A DNA stretch of 6,558 nucleotides from an uncultured Phycisphaerales bacterium (lineage in GTDB: Bacteria; Planctomycetota; Phycisphaerae; Phycisphaerales; UBA1924). The stretch covers positions 1 to 6,558 of the forward strand of contig CALMQD010000466.1 of NCBI GenBank assembly GCA_937871415.1, read 5' to 3'. A program made the translations under genes and the position numbers. The notes under the pieces were generated by a model. It ran no database searches, was not told where the DNA came from, and saw nothing but the letters and a program-made list of their open reading frames with translations. Shown in pieces: positions 1 to 5,581 of the stretch. Position 1 is the first letter of the stretch; each line of letters begins with the position of its first letter.

Positions 1-1484
1 TTGGGGGTTCGGGGGGGTTCGTTTGGGGCGGGGTCGAGGGGGGGGTGGGGGGGGGGGTGGGAGGGGGGGGGGAGGGGGGGGGGGGAGAGGGGGTGGGGGG
101 GGGGGGGGGGGAGGGCTTCGAGGCGGGCGCGGACGAGTCGCACGCCGCGCATGATGGGTGAGCGGGGCGCCTTGATCTTGAGGCCAGCGCGGCGGAGGAG
201 GTCGGCGCTGGAGATGCCGGTGTGTTCGTTGCGGGCGAGGCCGGCGGGGTCGATGGCGACGTAATCGAGGCCGTCGGCGACGAGGTCGCCGCCGCGTTCG
301 CGGCGGATGTCGGCGTCCCATTGCGAGATGACCCGGGCGTGGTCTTCGACGCGCATGCCGGCGCGGATGTGCTCGCGTTCGATCCAGAGCGTGCCGTGGT
401 GGTCGAGGCGGGCGAGCAGGACGGCGGCTTCGCCGACGAAGCCGAAGTCCATGGCGGCGAAGAAGCGGCCCGAGGGCGGCGGGCCGGCGGCTGGTGCGGG
501 GACGACGTGGATCGCGGGATCGAACATGGGGTAGACGGTGCGCGAGCGGTTGGGGCGGAGGCAGAGCATCTCGGACTCCCAGGTCTGTCGGTCGACGCGC
601 GAGCGGAGGCGGACGGCGTCGTCGATGGAAATGAAGCCGTGCGCGGAAGCGGGGCGCTGGTCGCGCTGCTTGATGCGGCCCTGGCAGTCGTCGTGGATGA
701 TGCAGGTGTCGCAGGTGTGTGCGGGGGGGCAGGGGGCGAGGACATCGAGGACGCCCCAGCGGAAGACGCGGCGTGTGGCGGGGGCGGATTCGTCGACGAT
801 GCGGGACATGAGGCCGCCGGGCTCGTGGAGGGTGGAGAGCGCTTCGACGCAGCCGCGGACGTGGTCGCCCCAGGGGCCCTGGAGGGGCATGGAGCGGGTG
901 GTGAGTTGGACGGCGCGCCAGAGGTCGGGGTCGAAGAGTTCGACCTCGTCGCAGCGGACTTTCTGGACGCGCGAGCCGCGGACGCTGGTCTGGCTGGCGG
1001 CGAGGACCTCGGCGACGGAGCCGGACTTGAGGGTGACGCGGCGCGAAGTGATGGGCGCGGCGAGGAGGGGCGCGAGGGCGGGGGAATCGAAGAGGCGGCG
1101 GAGGTGTTCGTGCATGCGGCGGCTTTGCTCGAGGCTGCCGCCGAGGAGTTTGATCTGGATGCCGGGCTTGAAGAGGAGGTCGAGGAGGGTGGCGAGCGCG
1201 GCGAGGAAGGTTTTGCCCGAGCCGCGTGCGGCCCAGACGACGCAGTCGGCGGTGTGGTTTGGAGGAGGCGTGGCGGCGGCGGAGTTGAAGTCGCGGCCTT
1301 CGAAGAAGGCGTGGGCGAGATAGTCGAAGGGGGCGGCGGGCGAGACGAGGGGAGAACGCGGGATGTGGAGGTCGAGGACGATCGCGAGCCAGGCGTGGAG
1401 TTGGGCGGGCGAGGCTGGGGGCTCGGTGAGGAGGTGGCGGGTGATGGTGCGGGAGGGCGCGGCGAGGAGGGAGAGGTTGGGCAT
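1..1484 (-). CDS. terL: Large-terminase-like protein (ATPase plus RNase H-like nuclease), 3' end cut by window edge
   Basis: The minus frame is open from an ATG at 1484 to the left edge (494 codons seen, no stop). The order of motifs is that of a phage terminase large subunit, the motor that cuts and pumps DNA into capsids. Visible: Walker A ARGSGKT (K91), a Walker B-like KVRCDE (D179-E180), a motif III-like ALSTLH (216-220), a four-cysteine insertion (C252, C258, C261, C267), a TWESEMLCLRPN linker (301-312) followed by TVYPMF, then the nuclease domain with AMDFGF (D346) and YVAIDPAG (D412). The third nuclease aspartate, usually in a DxxDALRY-like segment, is not seen and should lie beyond the window. 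After residue 458 the frame becomes almost pure Pro/His because of a G-rich tract, which is odd inside a nuclease fold and may be a frameshift or assembly problem. The start lacks a clear Shine-Dalgarno. It is the last visible gene of the group. The family call is firm; a role in packaging, rather than a domesticated role, is inference. Confidence 0.85.
   Translation of the reverse strand, partial: MPNLSLLAAPSRTITRHLLTEPPASPAQLHAWLAIVLDLHIPRSPLVSPAAPFDYLAHAFFEGRDFNSAAATPPPNHTADCVVWAARGSGKTFLAALATLLDLLFKPGIQIKLLGGSLEQSRRMHEHLRRLFDSPALAPLLAAPITSRRVTLKSGSVAEVLAASQTSVRGSRVQKVRCDEVELFDPDLWRAVQLTTRSMPLQGPWGDHVRGCVEALSTLHEPGGLMSRIVDESAPATRRVFRWGVLDVLAPCPPAHTCDTCIIHDDCQGRIKQRDQRPASAHGFISIDDAVRLRSRVDRQTWESEMLCLRPNRSRTVYPMFDPAIHVVPAPAAGPPPSGRFFAAMDFGFVGEAAVLLARLDHHGTLWIEREHIRAGMRVEDHARVISQWDADIRRERGGDLVADGLDYVAIDPAGLARNEHTGISSADLLRRAGLKIKAPRSPIMRGVRLVRARLEALPPPPPHPLSPPPLPPPSHPPPHPPLDPAPNEPPRTP
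38..117. repeat. G-rich low-complexity tract inside the terminase frame
   Basis: Eighty bases made almost only of G on the plus strand, broken by single A or T bases. The runs are 38-45 (8 G), 47-57 (11), 63-72 (10), 74-85 (12) and 95-111 (17). In the terminase reading frame it encodes a proline-rich stretch between the second nuclease aspartate and the missing third one. The plus strand can form G-quadruplexes here and is the template for the minus-strand transcript. Run lengths in such tracts are often wrong in assemblies, so the reading frame to the left of this tract is uncertain. Confidence 0.9.
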
Positions 1485-1491
1485 GGGACTG

Positions 1492-1501
1492 GTCTCGAGA
1501 C
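1492..1501. other. 10-base perfect palindrome just upstream of the terminase start
   Basis: The sequence GTCTCGAGAC is its own reverse complement and sits 7 bases upstream of the terminase ATG, where a ribosome binding site would be expected. It could be a small operator or only a chance XhoI-like palindrome. There is no second copy nearby to support an operator. Confidence 0.35.
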
Positions 1502-1521
1502 AGGCGACGTTGGGAGTTCAC

Positions 1522-1590
1522 CACGGAGGCACTGAGGCACGGAGAGGAAGTGGCGGAGTGGCAAAGTGGCAGAGTGGCGGAGTGACGGAG
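1522..1590. repeat. Intergenic tandem repeat with 8-base period (CACGGAGG / NNAGTGGC type)
   Basis: Two blocks of 8-base units fill the gap between the small-subunit-like gene and the terminase gene. Block one is CACGGAGG (1522-1529), CACTGAGG (1530-1537) and CACGGAGA (1538-1545). After one extra G come GAAGTGGC (1547), GGAGTGGC (1555), AAAGTGGC (1563), AGAGTGGC (1571) and GGAGTGAC (1579-1586). The preceding bases TTCACCACGGAGGC match my memory of a dispersed repeat (TTCACCACGGAGGCAC... and its reverse complement) found between genes in planctomycetes and some other environmental bacteria; I cannot verify this here. It lies in the transcribed leader of the terminase gene if the four genes form one operon. 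Confidence 0.75.
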
Positions 1591-1620
1591 GGAAGGAGGA
1601 GAAGGGCGTGAAGGGGCGGG

Positions 1621-2277
1621 TCAGGTGGGTGGGGCGTCGTGGCGGCCGAGGCGTTCGAGAGCGGCGCGGAGGCGGGCGGAGAGGTCGGCGGGGTCGGGGG
1701 TGTCGGCGTCGGTGGGAGCGGTCGCCGCGGGCGCGTGATCGGTGGACGCGTGCGCGGAGGGTGTGATTCGCGTGGGGTGTGCGGCGGGCCGGGAGCGCGC
1801 GGGACTCGGTGCGCGCGGGGAGGATTTGGCGGGCGCATCGGGGGGCGGGAGGGAAGCGGACCACTGCTCGGCGAGGTTGAGGAGGTCGATGCAGGCCTTG
1901 CGGCGGGTCTCGCCGGTGGTGTCGTCGGCGGCGCAGGCGAGGTCGGCGAGGGAAGCGGCGGCGCGTGCGGCCTGAGACCAGACGAGCAGGCGCGTGCGGT
2001 GCTCGTGGAAGTTCTCGAGTTCGAGAAGGGTGCGGGCGCCGGTCCGGGAGACCCAGGCGCCGATGAGACGGACGGGGATGCGGTGTCGGCGCGCGATGTC
2101 GGCGAGGTCGATGACCTCGCCGCGGGCGGCGCGGACTTCGCGCATGAAGCGCTTCCAGCGCGCGGCGTAGGGGTGTGCGGGGGTGAGCGGGGGTCGGCGG
2201 TCGGGGGTTGTCGCGTGAGGGGCGGGCGCGTGGGGGGCGGGCGCGTGCGCGGGTGGGGGCGAAGGTTGAGCGGTCAT
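1621..2277 (-). CDS. Putative terminase small-subunit-like DNA-binding protein
   Basis: A 218-residue protein starting at the ATG at 2277, which overlaps the stop of the GNAT gene (ATGA), so the two are probably translationally coupled. Residues 1-36 are a Pro/Ala/His-rich tail. Residues 37-78 contain a helix followed by a helix-turn-helix-like segment (VIDLADIARRHRIPVRLIGAW, 55-75). Residues 85-140 form long helices with an ETRRKACIDLLNLAEQW segment (123-139), of the kind seen at the oligomerising end of small terminases. The last 75 residues are disordered Pro/Ala/Ser-rich. No cysteines or enzyme motifs stand out. I do not recognise a named family. The small-subunit idea rests on size, the helix-turn-helix plus helical-bundle layout, and the position directly upstream of the large-terminase gene. 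A generic regulator or an unrelated helical protein remains possible. Confidence 0.6.
   Translation of the reverse strand: MTAQPSPPPAHAPAPHAPAPHATTPDRRPPLTPAHPYAARWKRFMREVRAARGEVIDLADIARRHRIPVRLIGAWVSRTGARTLLELENFHEHRTRLLVWSQAARAAASLADLACAADDTTGETRRKACIDLLNLAEQWSASLPPPDAPAKSSPRAPSPARSRPAAHPTRITPSAHASTDHAPAATAPTDADTPDPADLSARLRAALERLGRHDAPPT
2219..2247. repeat. Short direct repeat coding for HAPAP units
   Basis: GGGGCGGGCGCGTG occurs at 2219-2232 and again at 2234-2247, a 15-base period. It encodes the repeated His-Ala-Pro-Ala-Pro units near the N-terminus of the small-subunit-like protein and probably arose by slippage in GC-rich sequence. Confidence 0.7.
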
Positions 2278-3113
2278 GGGTGGGCCTCGTGTGCGGGTGC
2301 GGGCGGAACGGGCTCGAAGCCGGGGAGGGCGTGGGCGTAGCCGACGGGGCGGGAGCAGAGGCGCATGGCGGCGAGGGCGGCGAGTGAATCGGTGGGCTCA
2401 TCGGCGGCGTCGCGCGTCGCGACCGAGGCGCGGGCCCAGGTGCGCAGGGCGCGGTCGAGGGGGGCGAGGGTGTTGCGGCGCGAAGCGCGGGCGAGCGCGG
2501 CAGGAACATCGATGAGGCGGTAGGCGGGGATGCGGAGGTCGGCGAGGGTCCGGAGCAGGTGCGCATCGGCGCGGCTGGGGCGCGTGTCGTAGCGGGTCAT
2601 GCCGGCGTGCTCGAAGAAGCGCGTGACGCGCCCCATGGCGGAGAGGGCTTCGGTGCAGGGCGTGAGCGGGCGCGCGAGGTAGGCACGGACGAGGGCGGAG
2701 GCGACGCCCAGCGCGCGGAAGCGCGGGTCGACGATGACGCGCGAGATGGTGCGGAGGAGGCGGTTGACGGCGGCGGCGCCGGCGGCGCGATCGGGGCGTT
2801 GGTCGGGCGTCATGGGCGCGAAGAGGCCGGGCCAGGCGGCGTGGCGGAAGGCGGAGTTGAGCGCCGGCATGGAGACGGCGAGGACGCCGATGATGGAAGA
2901 CGGTGCGTCGAGGGCGGGGATGTGGGGCGGGGCGGCCGCGACGCGGGCGCGGAGGACGTGGACGACGGTGGCGGGGCGCGAGGCGCGGCGTGTGCGGCGG
3001 TAGTGGAAGGGTTCGAAGGGCGCCAGGTCGTGCGCTTCGCCGGGCTCGACGACGAACCAGTCGGCGAGCGGGTGCGGCGGCGCGGGACGGGCGGGGCACG
3101 GCGAAACGCTCAT
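2274..3113 (-). CDS. GNAT-fold N-acetyltransferase-like protein, COG2401 acetyltransferase half
   Basis: A 279-residue protein from the ATG at 3113, which overlaps the stop of the ABC ATPase gene (ATGA). Its own stop overlaps the start of the next gene in the same way. Residues 16-60 give a first strand and helix region with FEPFHYRR (33-40). The GNAT acetyl-CoA motif A region is RTISRVIVDPRFRALGVASAL (121-141), with RxLGVA (133-138) as the pyrophosphate-binding turn. TEALSAMGRVTRFFEHAGM (154-172) is a typical GNAT motif B end and matches what I recall of the acetyltransferase domain in the 'ABC ATPase fused to acetyltransferase' family (COG2401, MK0520-like). In that family it is fused to the ATPase; here it is a separate, coupled gene. 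The C-terminal 100 residues are helical and unrecognised. The acetyl acceptor is unknown. The fold call is good; the family assignment is from memory of sequence style. Confidence 0.75.
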   Translation of the reverse strand: MSVSPCPARPAPPHPLADWFVVEPGEAHDLAPFEPFHYRRTRRASRPATVVHVLRARVAAAPPHIPALDAPSSIIGVLAVSMPALNSAFRHAAWPGLFAPMTPDQRPDRAAGAAAVNRLLRTISRVIVDPRFRALGVASALVRAYLARPLTPCTEALSAMGRVTRFFEHAGMTRYDTRPSRADAHLLRTLADLRIPAYRLIDVPAALARASRRNTLAPLDRALRTWARASVATRDAADEPTDSLAALAAMRLCSRPVGYAHALPGFEPVPPAPAHEAHP

Positions 3114-3829
3114 GGGCGGGTTGCTCCTTCGATCACGATGCGCCCATCGAGCGCGGCGCGGATGGTGAGGGAGGGGTTCAACCAGTTGCGGTGCGCGAGG
3201 TCGTCGTGCGCGCTGGCGGCGATGAGGAGGGGCGCGTGCGGGTGGGCGGGGTGGAAGAGGCGGGCCAGCGAGCGTGAGAGCGCCCAAGCGGTGGGACGGT
3301 CGAGGGTGGAGGCGAACTCGTCGGCGAGGAGGACGGGGCGGTGCGGGGTCGCCGGGGCGCGCGAGGCGCGGTGGAGGGCGAGGGCGAGCGCGAGGCGCCA
3401 GCGCTGGCCCTCGGAGAGGCGGTGCGCCGGGAGCGCCAGGAGCCGGGCCTCGCTGAGTCCGGCGAGCGCGAGGGCGCGGAGCATGTGGTCGATGGGGCCG
3501 GCGAAGAGGTCGGCGACGCGGGCGCGCTGGAGCGCGAGCGCGGGCGCGTCGAGGGTGATGGGCTCGCGGCGGGAGCCCTCGAGGAGCGAGCGCAGGGCGC
3601 GGAGGATGGAAGACTTGCCCGAGCCGCTGGGCCCGGTGATGAGGACGATGGAGGCGTGGGGCGTGTCGGCGTGGGCGAGGATGGCGCGTGCGGCGGCGGG
3701 GTGGGGATCGGGGGTTTGGCGTGGCGCGGGTGGGTGCGCGTTCACGAGCACGCCGAAGCGAGCGAGGGATTCGAGGACGCGGCGCGAGTGCCGCGCGGGT
3801 GTGTCGGTGCGTGTGTGCGCGGATTCCAT
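3110..3829 (-). CDS. Soluble ABC-type ATPase, COG2401/MK0520-like ATPase half
   Basis: A 239-residue protein from the ATG at 3829. Motifs are in the usual ABC order: Walker A GPSGSGKS (66-73), a possible Q-loop glutamine at Q101, signature LSEGQR (138-143), Walker B VLLADE (166-171), D-loop STLD (174-177) and H-loop histidine H208. There is no membrane segment and no permease gene nearby, so a transporter role is unlikely. The N-terminal SRRVLESLARFGV (15-27) resembles a short motif I recall just before the ATPase core in COG2401 proteins. The frame stays open upstream to 4078, but that extension is poly-Gly from the homopolymer tract plus non-conserved sequence, so I chose the ATG at 3829, which has a purine-rich GGAGG just ahead. 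The stop overlaps the GNAT start (ATGA). The Q-to-H spacing is short for a transporter ATPase. It probably acts together with the GNAT protein as a two-part version of a normally fused enzyme. Confidence 0.85.
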   Translation of the reverse strand: MESAHTRTDTPARHSRRVLESLARFGVLVNAHPPAPRQTPDPHPAAARAILAHADTPHASIVLITGPSGSGKSSILRALRSLLEGSRREPITLDAPALALQRARVADLFAGPIDHMLRALALAGLSEARLLALPAHRLSEGQRWRLALALALHRASRAPATPHRPVLLADEFASTLDRPTAWALSRSLARLFHPAHPHAPLLIAASAHDDLAHRNWLNPSLTIRAALDGRIVIEGATRP

Positions 3830-3830
3830 G

Positions 3831-3862
3831 CCCCCTCCCCCCCCCCCCCCCCCCCCCCCCCC
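3831..3862. repeat. Poly-C tract (poly-G in mRNA) immediately upstream of the ABC ATPase start
   Basis: On the plus strand there are five C (3831-3835), one T, then an unbroken run of 26 C (3837-3862). The pyrimidine-rich sequence continues to about 3900 with few purines. A homopolymer this long is slippage-prone in replication and error-prone in sequencing. It sits one base ahead of the ATPase start codon, where length changes would alter the ribosome binding site, or the reading frame if translation began further upstream. Confidence 0.9.
3834..3838 (-). promoter_or_regulatory. Ribosome binding site of the ABC ATPase gene, at the edge of the G-tract
   Basis: In the mRNA sense the leader reads a long G-run, then A, five G, C and the ATG. 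This gives GGAGG with a 4-base spacer, a little tight. It is the only strong Shine-Dalgarno-like site I see in the window, and it is embedded in the homopolymer, so a change in tract length or a G-quadruplex could alter translation. It supports the ATG at 3829 as the start. Confidence 0.55.
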
Positions 3863-4031
3863 ACTCCCCTTCTTCCCCTTCACCCTCTCCTCCCCCCCCT
3901 GCCTTCGGTGCGCCGGCGTCGAGATTCTGGTGGTTTGCTCGGCGCGGCGGGTGTCGTGGTGGGTGTGGAGCCGGTGGTGCACGGCGGAGCGCGGGTGCGG
4001 GGCCGTGCCGAGAGGGGTGGGACGGTCGGGT

Positions 4032-4043
4032 TTGTGCGCACAA
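4032..4043. promoter_or_regulatory. 12-base palindrome TTGTGCGCACAA, possible operator
   Basis: TTGTGCGCACAA is a perfect palindrome in the leader region of the ABC ATPase operon. Its first ten bases recur at 4163-4172. Two copies in one intergenic region fit a dimeric repressor site, but alternating GC sequence makes such palindromes fairly easy to obtain by chance. Confidence 0.35.
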
Positions 4044-4073
4044 GCGGGCGCCGCGGGCGGGAGCGCGCGGGGG

Positions 4074-4099
4074 CGCACCGCGGCAAGGCCGGCGGTGCG
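4074..4099. terminator. GC-rich hairpin, possible terminator without a U-tract
   Basis: CGCACCGC (4074-4081) pairs with GCGGTGCG (4092-4099). Inside, GGC (4082-4084) can pair with GCC (4088-4090) around an AAG loop, leaving one bulged base. It lies about 90 bases beyond the stop of the TPR lipoprotein gene and could end that transcript. No U-run follows on the minus strand, so intrinsic termination is uncertain. Confidence 0.35.
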
Positions 4100-4162
4100 G
4101 GGCGGTTAGGAAATGAGGGGTGTGCCAGACTTTGCGCGCGCTTCGGCACGGGCGGTGCGCGG

Positions 4163-4172
4163 TTGTGCGCAC
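4163..4172. promoter_or_regulatory. Second TTGTGCGCAC copy, possible operator half
   Basis: The 10 bases repeat those at 4032-4041 exactly, 131 bases away, and include the palindromic core GTGCGCAC. It lies just after the end of the TPR lipoprotein gene. The regulatory role is inferred from position and repetition only. Confidence 0.3.
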
Positions 4173-4185
4173 GGAGCGGCGCGGG

Positions 4186-4893
4186 TCAGTGGGAAGCGGA
4201 GTCGGCGTCGAGGCCGGCGCTGGGCTGGGCGCGTGCGCCGTCGGCGGGCATGTCGACCGAGCCGTCGCGCATGCGGACCTGAGCGCGGAGGAGGTGCTGC
4301 TGGCGGTCGGGGTCCTTGTTGAGGAAGAGCGCGCGTTTGAGGCGCTGCTGCGTGAGGTCGGTGACCTTGTTGCGCTGGACGTCGAGGAGGACGGAGCGGT
4401 AGAGGCTGGGGACGTAGTCGGCGTTTCGCTGGAGGGCCTCGTTGTAGTAGCGCTGTGCGTCGTCGGGCCAGCCCATGGACTCCCAGAGTGCGCCGAGGTT
4501 GTGGACGGGGACAGGGTCGGCGAGGGAGAGTTCGCTGGCCTTCTGGAAGGCGGCGGCGGCTTCCATGTTGTCGCCCTGCATCATGTAGAGGCGGCCGAGG
4601 TTGTTCCAGGCGAGGGGGGACTCGGGGTAGGCGTCGACGGCCTGCTTGTAGGACTCGAGGGCCTTGGGGAGGTTCTTGATCTTCTCGAAGCGCTGGCCTT
4701 CGCGGACGAAGGCGAGGGAGCGGCGGGCGGCCTCGGCCTCTTCCTGGCGCATGCGGAAGACGTCGCGCGCGCGGGACTCGGCGTTGCCGCCGGTCTTGCA
4801 GGCGCCGAGCGGGAGCGTCGCGATGGCGAGCGCGAGCGCGCTGGCGGCGAGCGGGGCGCGGGATGGAGCGGGATGGGTGGGCATGTCGTTCAC
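4186..4893 (-). CDS. TPR-repeat lipoprotein, PilF/PilW-like
   Basis: A 235-residue protein if the GTG at 4893 is used; an ATG three codons later (4884) is an equally good start, and neither has a clear Shine-Dalgarno. A basic/hydrophobic leader (12-28) ends in the lipobox LGAC with C32 as the lipidated residue; K33 at +2 would not retain it in the inner membrane, so an outer-membrane location is likely. A short charged helix (37-58) is followed by three tetratricopeptide repeats at about 59-92, 93-127 and 128-161 (for example PLAWNNLGRLYMMQGD and PVHNLGALWESMGWPDDAQ). The tail after 200 is disordered. It lies 55 bases after the GspM/PilO-like gene, so it may be part of the same secretion or pilus operon and act like the pilotin PilF/PilW, which helps secretin assembly. 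TPR lipoproteins are common, so that specific role is inference. Confidence 0.85.
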   Translation of the reverse strand: MNDMPTHPAPSRAPLAASALALAIATLPLGACKTGGNAESRARDVFRMRQEEAEAARRSLAFVREGQRFEKIKNLPKALESYKQAVDAYPESPLAWNNLGRLYMMQGDNMEAAAAFQKASELSLADPVPVHNLGALWESMGWPDDAQRYYNEALQRNADYVPSLYRSVLLDVQRNKVTDLTQQRLKRALFLNKDPDRQQHLLRAQVRMRDGSVDMPADGARAQPSAGLDADSASH

Positions 4894-4948
4894 TCGGGCG
4901 GGAGCGGTGCGCGGGTTCGAGCGGTGTGCGGAGGGTGGTTCGGCGTGA

Positions 4949-5581
4949 TCAGACTTTGCGCTCGAGACGGACGAACTCGACTTCCATCTCCCAGCCGCCC
5001 TCGAACCTGGCGGACTCGACGGGCGAGCCGGGGCGGCGCGAGGGCTGGAAACCGGGGGCGGCGGAGGAGGCGTTGGGGCGGAGGAAGAGGGTGTAGACCT
5101 CGAGGCCGGGGAACTTTTCGGGGTCCTGGGCCTGGTTGAGGAAGTTGAGGATGACGGCGGGGTCCTGGTTGGCGGCCTTGACGCTGTAGCGTTTCTGGGA
5201 GAGGCCGGGGGCGGTGGCGCCGGGGGTGTCCATGCTGGTGACGTTGCCGGCGAGGTCGAGCTGGACGTCGGCGGCGAGTTGCTCGAGTTCGGAGGCGAGG
5301 CGCGGGTTGGGGGCGAAGCGCGCGCCCTCGAGGCCGGTGGTGCTGGCCTTGACCTCCTCGACGAGGTCGATGATCTGGCGCGTGGAGTTGGCGGAGGACT
5401 GGACGCGGGCGGTGGCGCTGAGGCGCGCGGAGAGGCCGGTGACGGCGTAGATGAGAGCGCCGGCGAGGACGATGGCGGCGAGGACGACGAGGAAGGAGGG
5501 GCGGTTGGCGCGCTCGCTGGAAGCGGCGGCCATCGCGAGTTCCATGCGGGAAGAGTCGGGGAGCGGGGGCGTGTGGCTCAT
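4949..5581 (-). CDS. GspM/PilO-like bitopic inner-membrane protein
   Basis: A 210-residue protein from the ATG at 5581, overlapping the stop of the upstream gene by ATGA. Layout: a short cytoplasmic N-terminus, one membrane segment (about 29-50, FLVVLAAIVLAGALIYAVTG), a periplasmic coiled coil (about 53-105), then a small domain with KRYSVKAANQDPAVILNFL (126-144), GLEVYTLFLRP and a closing GGWEMEVEFVRLE strand. This is the ferredoxin-like architecture of PilO and GspM, which pair with PilN or GspL to form the inner-membrane platform of type IV pili or type II secretion systems. Sequence conservation in this family is low, so the call rests on topology, size and the directly coupled GspL/PilN-like gene. 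Nothing looks broken. Confidence 0.75.
   Translation of the reverse strand: MSHTPPLPDSSRMELAMAAASSERANRPSFLVVLAAIVLAGALIYAVTGLSARLSATARVQSSANSTRQIIDLVEEVKASTTGLEGARFAPNPRLASELEQLAADVQLDLAGNVTSMDTPGATAPGLSQKRYSVKAANQDPAVILNFLNQAQDPEKFPGLEVYTLFLRPNASSAAPGFQPSRRPGSPVESARFEGGWEMEVEFVRLERKV

Larger units (their letters stand above)
3830..4185. other. Intergenic region between the TPR lipoprotein gene and the ABC ATPase operon
   Basis: These 356 bases hold no gene I can support. From the lipoprotein end they contain a TTGTGCGCAC copy, the least GC-rich patch of the region (around 4116-4127, GTTAGGAAATGAG), a GC-rich hairpin, a 12-base palindrome, ordinary GC-rich sequence, and the pyrimidine tract ending at the ATPase start. 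A promoter for the four-gene group should lie here. The 4116-4127 patch is the best candidate for melting, but no convincing -35/-10 pair can be assigned. Confidence 0.6.

Noticed and set aside
222..1535. Long plus-strand open frame of 437 codons opposite the terminase
   Set aside because: Its translation is a repetitive Gly/Ala/Glu/Val mixture without motifs, while the minus strand at the same place carries clear Walker and nuclease motifs in order.
3110..3829. ABC transporter for import or export
   Set aside because: No permease, membrane segment or binding-protein gene is nearby, and the direct partner is a GNAT protein.
3830..4078. N-terminal extension of the ABC ATPase through the homopolymer (83 extra residues)
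   Set aside because: It contains a poly-Gly run from the homopolymer and no recognisable sequence; the ATG at 3829 has a GGAGG site and begins just before the conserved region.
4108..4127. Possible sigma-54 promoter on the minus strand (TGGCAC near 4120-4126)
   Set aside because: The -24-like TGGCAC is present, but no GC doublet occurs at the required distance for the -12 element.
2559..4282. Long plus-strand open frames opposite the GNAT and ABC ATPase genes
   Set aside because: These are low-complexity Arg/Gly/Ala or Glu/Gly/Ala sequences and antisense to well-supported genes, as expected in very GC-rich DNA.
4126..4961. 12-base repeat CAGACTTTGCGC at 4126-4137 and 4950-4961
   Set aside because: One copy is intergenic and the other covers the last codons and stop of the GspM/PilO-like gene; there is no shared context, so coincidence or minor duplication is more likely than a functional site.
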